A stretch of DNA of 8,282 nt from Ferruginibacter sp. (GTDB taxonomy: Bacteria > Bacteroidota > Bacteroidia > Chitinophagales > Chitinophagaceae): the NCBI GenBank assembly GCA_025357775.1, contig JANXOQ010000514.1:1-8282 (forward strand), in the 5' to 3' direction. The position numbers and the translations under genes are program-made. Under the pieces are notes generated by a model. The model was not told the origin of the DNA and did not search any database. It saw only the letters and a program-made list of their open reading frames with translations. Shown piece by piece: positions 6,170-8,282 of this stretch. Position 1 is the first letter of the stretch. Each line of letters opens with the position of its first letter.

Positions 6170-7456
6170 ATGAAAGCCATTATAGATTGTAACAGTTTTT
6201 ATTGCTCCTGCGAAAGATTATTTAGACCAGAGCTTGATGATAAACCTGTGGTAGTACTTAGCAATAACGATGGATGCATAGTGTCTCGTACAGATGAAGC
6301 AAAGTTGCTAGGCGTAGCCATGGCAGGCCCATATTTTATGGCAAAACCAATTATTGAAAAATTTGGTGTAAGCACTTTTTCTTCTAACTATAATTTGTAT
6401 GGCGACCTTAGCTGGCGGGTAATGGAAACATTGCGGGTAATGCTGGGCGAAGAAAACGTAGAAGTATACTCTGTAGATGAAGCTTTTTTAGACCTAAAAG
6501 GATTTGACAATAAAAATTATTTTGAGGTAGCATTGCACATACGAGAAGTAGTAGAATTATGGACGGGCATAAAAGTTTCTATAGGCGTAGCTCCCACAAA
6601 AGTTTTGTGCAAAGTAGCCAACCACCTTGCCAAAAAAAATAAAATAGCTACGCAATGTGTGGTGGTGTTAGATACAAAAGCAACCATAAACGACGCCCTA
6701 CAAGCCACGCCAGTAAACGAAGTATGGGGTGTGGGTAGGCAGTACGCAGAAAAATTGAAAGAAATGAATGCTGTATATACTGCCTATGACCTATGTAAAA
6801 AATCAGAAGCTTGGGCACAAAAAAACCTTGGGGGTGTAATAGGCGCAAGGCTAATAAAAGAATTAAACGGTGAGCCTGCTAATGAAATGGCTAAGGAACA
6901 ATTAACAGTAAAAAAAATGATAGCCTGCACACGCATGTTTGGGCAAACGGTAAATAATATTGAAGATATAAAGCAAGCCGTAGCCACCTACACAAGTCGT
7001 GCTGCAGAAAAACTTCGTCGCCAAAAAAGTGCCGCCACTACACTAAGTGTATTTGTACTTACAAAAGAGCCAACCAATGCAGGGCATTTTAGGCACGGCA
7101 ATACCATAAGCCATTATACAGTATTGCCCATAGCTACTTGTGCTACCAATGAGCTTATAAAACCTGCACTAGAAATTGTAGATAAAATATTTGTAAAAGG
7201 TAAACGATATAAAAAAGCGGGTGTAATACTAAGCGGGCTTGTGCCAGACCAAACCATACAAGCCAACCTTTTTGTACCCGAAAAAAACAATAATAAACGC
7301 AAGCTAATGGATATGATAGACAATGTAAATTTTGCTATGCGAAACGATATATTAAAATTTGCATCAAGCGGCACAAAAAGAGATTGGAAAATGCGTGTAG
7401 AAATGCGCAGCCCACGCTACACCACAAGGTGGAACGAAATGTATGTGGTAAAATAA
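6170..7456 (+). CDS. umuC: UmuC, Y-family translesion DNA polymerase (Pol V catalytic subunit)
   Basis: A 428-residue Y-family polymerase (E. coli UmuC is 422) that copies past DNA lesions at low fidelity. From the ATG at 6170, MKAIIDCNSFYCSCERLF puts metal ligand Asp6 and steric-gate Tyr11 exactly where E. coli has them. SNNDGC lies near 31-36, the SVDEAF active-site motif at 101-106 (Asp103, Glu104) and the palm motif KVSIGVAPTKVLCKVA at 135-150. A helix-hairpin-helix thumb region follows near 185 (VWGVG), then the little finger. QANLF at 364-368 is a sliding-clamp binding motif, and SPRYTTRW near 414-421 is the typical UmuC C-terminus. An in-frame ATG at 6131 would add 13 residues (MAILKEIRKNLPY) and leave 22 instead of 61 bases after umuD; the family alignment favours 6170. 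It is transcribed with umuD and ends at a convergent terminator. Confidence 0.95.
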   Translation: MKAIIDCNSFYCSCERLFRPELDDKPVVVLSNNDGCIVSRTDEAKLLGVAMAGPYFMAKPIIEKFGVSTFSSNYNLYGDLSWRVMETLRVMLGEENVEVYSVDEAFLDLKGFDNKNYFEVALHIREVVELWTGIKVSIGVAPTKVLCKVANHLAKKNKIATQCVVVLDTKATINDALQATPVNEVWGVGRQYAEKLKEMNAVYTAYDLCKKSEAWAQKNLGGVIGARLIKELNGEPANEMAKEQLTVKKMIACTRMFGQTVNNIEDIKQAVATYTSRAAEKLRRQKSAATTLSVFVLTKEPTNAGHFRHGNTISHYTVLPIATCATNELIKPALEIVDKIFVKGKRYKKAGVILSGLVPDQTIQANLFVPEKNNNKRKLMDMIDNVNFAMRNDILKFASSGTKRDWKMRVEMRSPRYTTRWNEMYVVK

Positions 7457-7480
7457 TTTTTATAGAAACGTATAAAAATT
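7455..7480 (+). repeat. perfect AT-rich hairpin at the umuC stop codon
   Basis: AATTTTTATA (7455-7464) pairs perfectly with TATAAAAATT (7471-7480) around a GAAACG loop. The left arm begins inside the TAA stop. A weaker inverted repeat follows (7484-7489/7499-7504, CAAAAT/ATTTTG), then the main terminator. It may shield the 3' end of the mRNA; function is inferred. Confidence 0.4.
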
Positions 7481-7517
7481 TGGCAAAATAAAATTAAAAT
7501 TTTGTGAGAAATTATAA

Positions 7518-7545
7518 AAAAAACTGCTTTTTACAGCAGTTTTTT
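7518..7545. terminator. bidirectional terminator between convergent genes
   Basis: 7518-7528 (AAAAAACTGCT) pairs with 7535-7545 (AGCAGTTTTTT), 11 bp with a 6-base loop. It has T runs on both strands and lies between the 3' ends of umuC and the RhlE-like gene, 4 bases from the latter's stop. Confidence 0.88.
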
Positions 7546-7549
7546 GTAA

Positions 7550-8282
7550 TTATTTTTTTCCGTATCCACCACGCCCTTCTGTACTGCCACTATTTTTTGG
7601 CCTACCAGTATTGCCACCACTTCTTTGTTGGCTTCCACCACTTCTTCCACCGCCACCCCCAGCGTTTGCTCCAAAGCTACGTTGTGCTCTTGGAGGTCTT
7701 GCTTGTTGTTTTGGCCTACCTTGTATACCATTAAACGTTACATGGTAAGGGTGGTTACTATTTACGGGTATTTGTTTTGCAATAAGTTTGTGTATATCTC
7801 TTAAACATTCTGTTTCCTCTGCTTCGCAAAATGAAAACGAAATACCACTTGCCCCTGCACGACCAGTACGACCAATACGATGCACATACGTTTCTGCAAC
7901 ATCTGGAAGCTCATAATTTATTACATGCGTAAGGTCATCTACATCTATACCACGGGCAGCAATATCAGTAGCTACTAATATACGGGTAGCTCTGCTTTTA
8001 AAATTACTCAAAGCTCGTTGCCTGTTATTTTGAGATTTATTGCCATGTATGGCTTCTGCAGTAATACCTAATTTTATTAAATCTTTTACCACTTTATCTG
8101 CACCATGTTTGGTGCGTGTAAATACCAGTGCTGTTTCAATAGATTTATCAGATAAAATAAATGCAAGCAAAGAAGCCTTATTTTGTTTTTCTACATAATA
8201 TAAGGATTGTGTAATAGTATCTGCAGTAGATGAAACAGGTGTTACTTCAATTTTTTCAGGATTAGTAAGAGTACTATTTGCC
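7550..8282 (-). CDS. rhlE: RhlE-like DEAD-box RNA helicase, C-terminal part (cut by the window edge)
   Basis: The frame stays open to 8282, so the start and the whole first helicase core (Walker A, DEAD) lie outside. About 243 residues are visible, starting ANSTLTNPEKIEVTPVSSTADTI. The second RecA-like core has ALVFTRT (motif IV), IHGNKSQNNR, ILVATDIAARGID (motif V) and HRIGRTGRAG (motif VI), followed by the EAEETECLRDIHKLIAKQIPV segment typical of Bacteroidota RhlE-like proteins. The last 40 or so residues (7550 to about 7675) are a Gly/Ser/Arg/Gln-rich, probably disordered tail ending GRGGYGKK, likely a non-specific RNA-binding tail. It lacks the DbpA domain of the other helicase at 3384-5156. 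It is convergent with umuC and shares its terminator. Internal Met or TTG codons near 8170 should not be taken as the start. Confidence 0.93.
   Translation of the reverse strand, partial: ANSTLTNPEKIEVTPVSSTADTITQSLYYVEKQNKASLLAFILSDKSIETALVFTRTKHGADKVVKDLIKLGITAEAIHGNKSQNNRQRALSNFKSRATRILVATDIAARGIDVDDLTHVINYELPDVAETYVHRIGRTGRAGASGISFSFCEAEETECLRDIHKLIAKQIPVNSNHPYHVTFNGIQGRPKQQARPPRAQRSFGANAGGGGGRSGGSQQRSGGNTGRPKNSGSTEGRGGYGKK

Noticed and set aside
6517..7374. Minus-strand ORFs inside umuC
   Set aside because: Shadows of a complete UmuC reading frame.
7504..7734. Plus-strand 76-residue ORF rich in His, Phe and Tyr
   Set aside because: It runs through the terminator and antisense to the helicase tail; the His/Phe/Leu bias reflects the complement of Gly/Gln-rich codons.

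Overview
The window looks like ordinary chromosome from a low-GC member of the Bacteroidota, plausibly Chitinophagales. Three things point there: -7 boxes of the form TAnnTTTG ahead of several genes, no clear Shine-Dalgarno sequences, and the protein sequence style of AspRS, the LolA-like protein and the two DEAD-box helicases. The genus is not determined.

Layout. Positions 1-343 hold a possible small membrane-protein gene (35-217, minus) and AT-rich DNA. An aspartyl-tRNA synthetase gene (aspS, 344-2170, minus) is divergent from a secreted LolA-like lipoprotein-carrier gene (2371-3021, plus), which ends at a hairpin terminator. A 362-base gap follows, with a good Bacteroidota-type promoter and a predicted leader of about 240 nt that contains several small hairpins and a REP-like repeat. 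The leader feeds a DeaD/CsdA-type RNA helicase gene (3384-5156, plus), closed by a strong bidirectional terminator. The next 520 bases have no intact gene. They hold a probable decayed small gene on the minus strand, a set of nested inverted repeats, and a promoter overlapped by a palindromic operator-like repeat. That promoter drives umuD (5677-6108) and umuC (6170-7456), a two-gene translesion-synthesis operon. A bidirectional terminator separates umuC from a convergent RhlE-like DEAD-box helicase gene that is cut by the right edge (7550-8282, minus).

Functionally these are separate housekeeping and stress units: tRNA charging, outer-membrane lipoprotein traffic, RNA remodelling and SOS mutagenesis. 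I see no mobile element, CRISPR array, tRNA or rRNA, and no clearly new multi-gene system. The points most worth a second look are: the UmuD homologue, where the position of the catalytic lysine is arginine and the cleavage site reads Thr-Gly; the repeated palindrome over the umuDC promoter; the structured helicase leader; and the eroded gene or structured element at 5279-5565.
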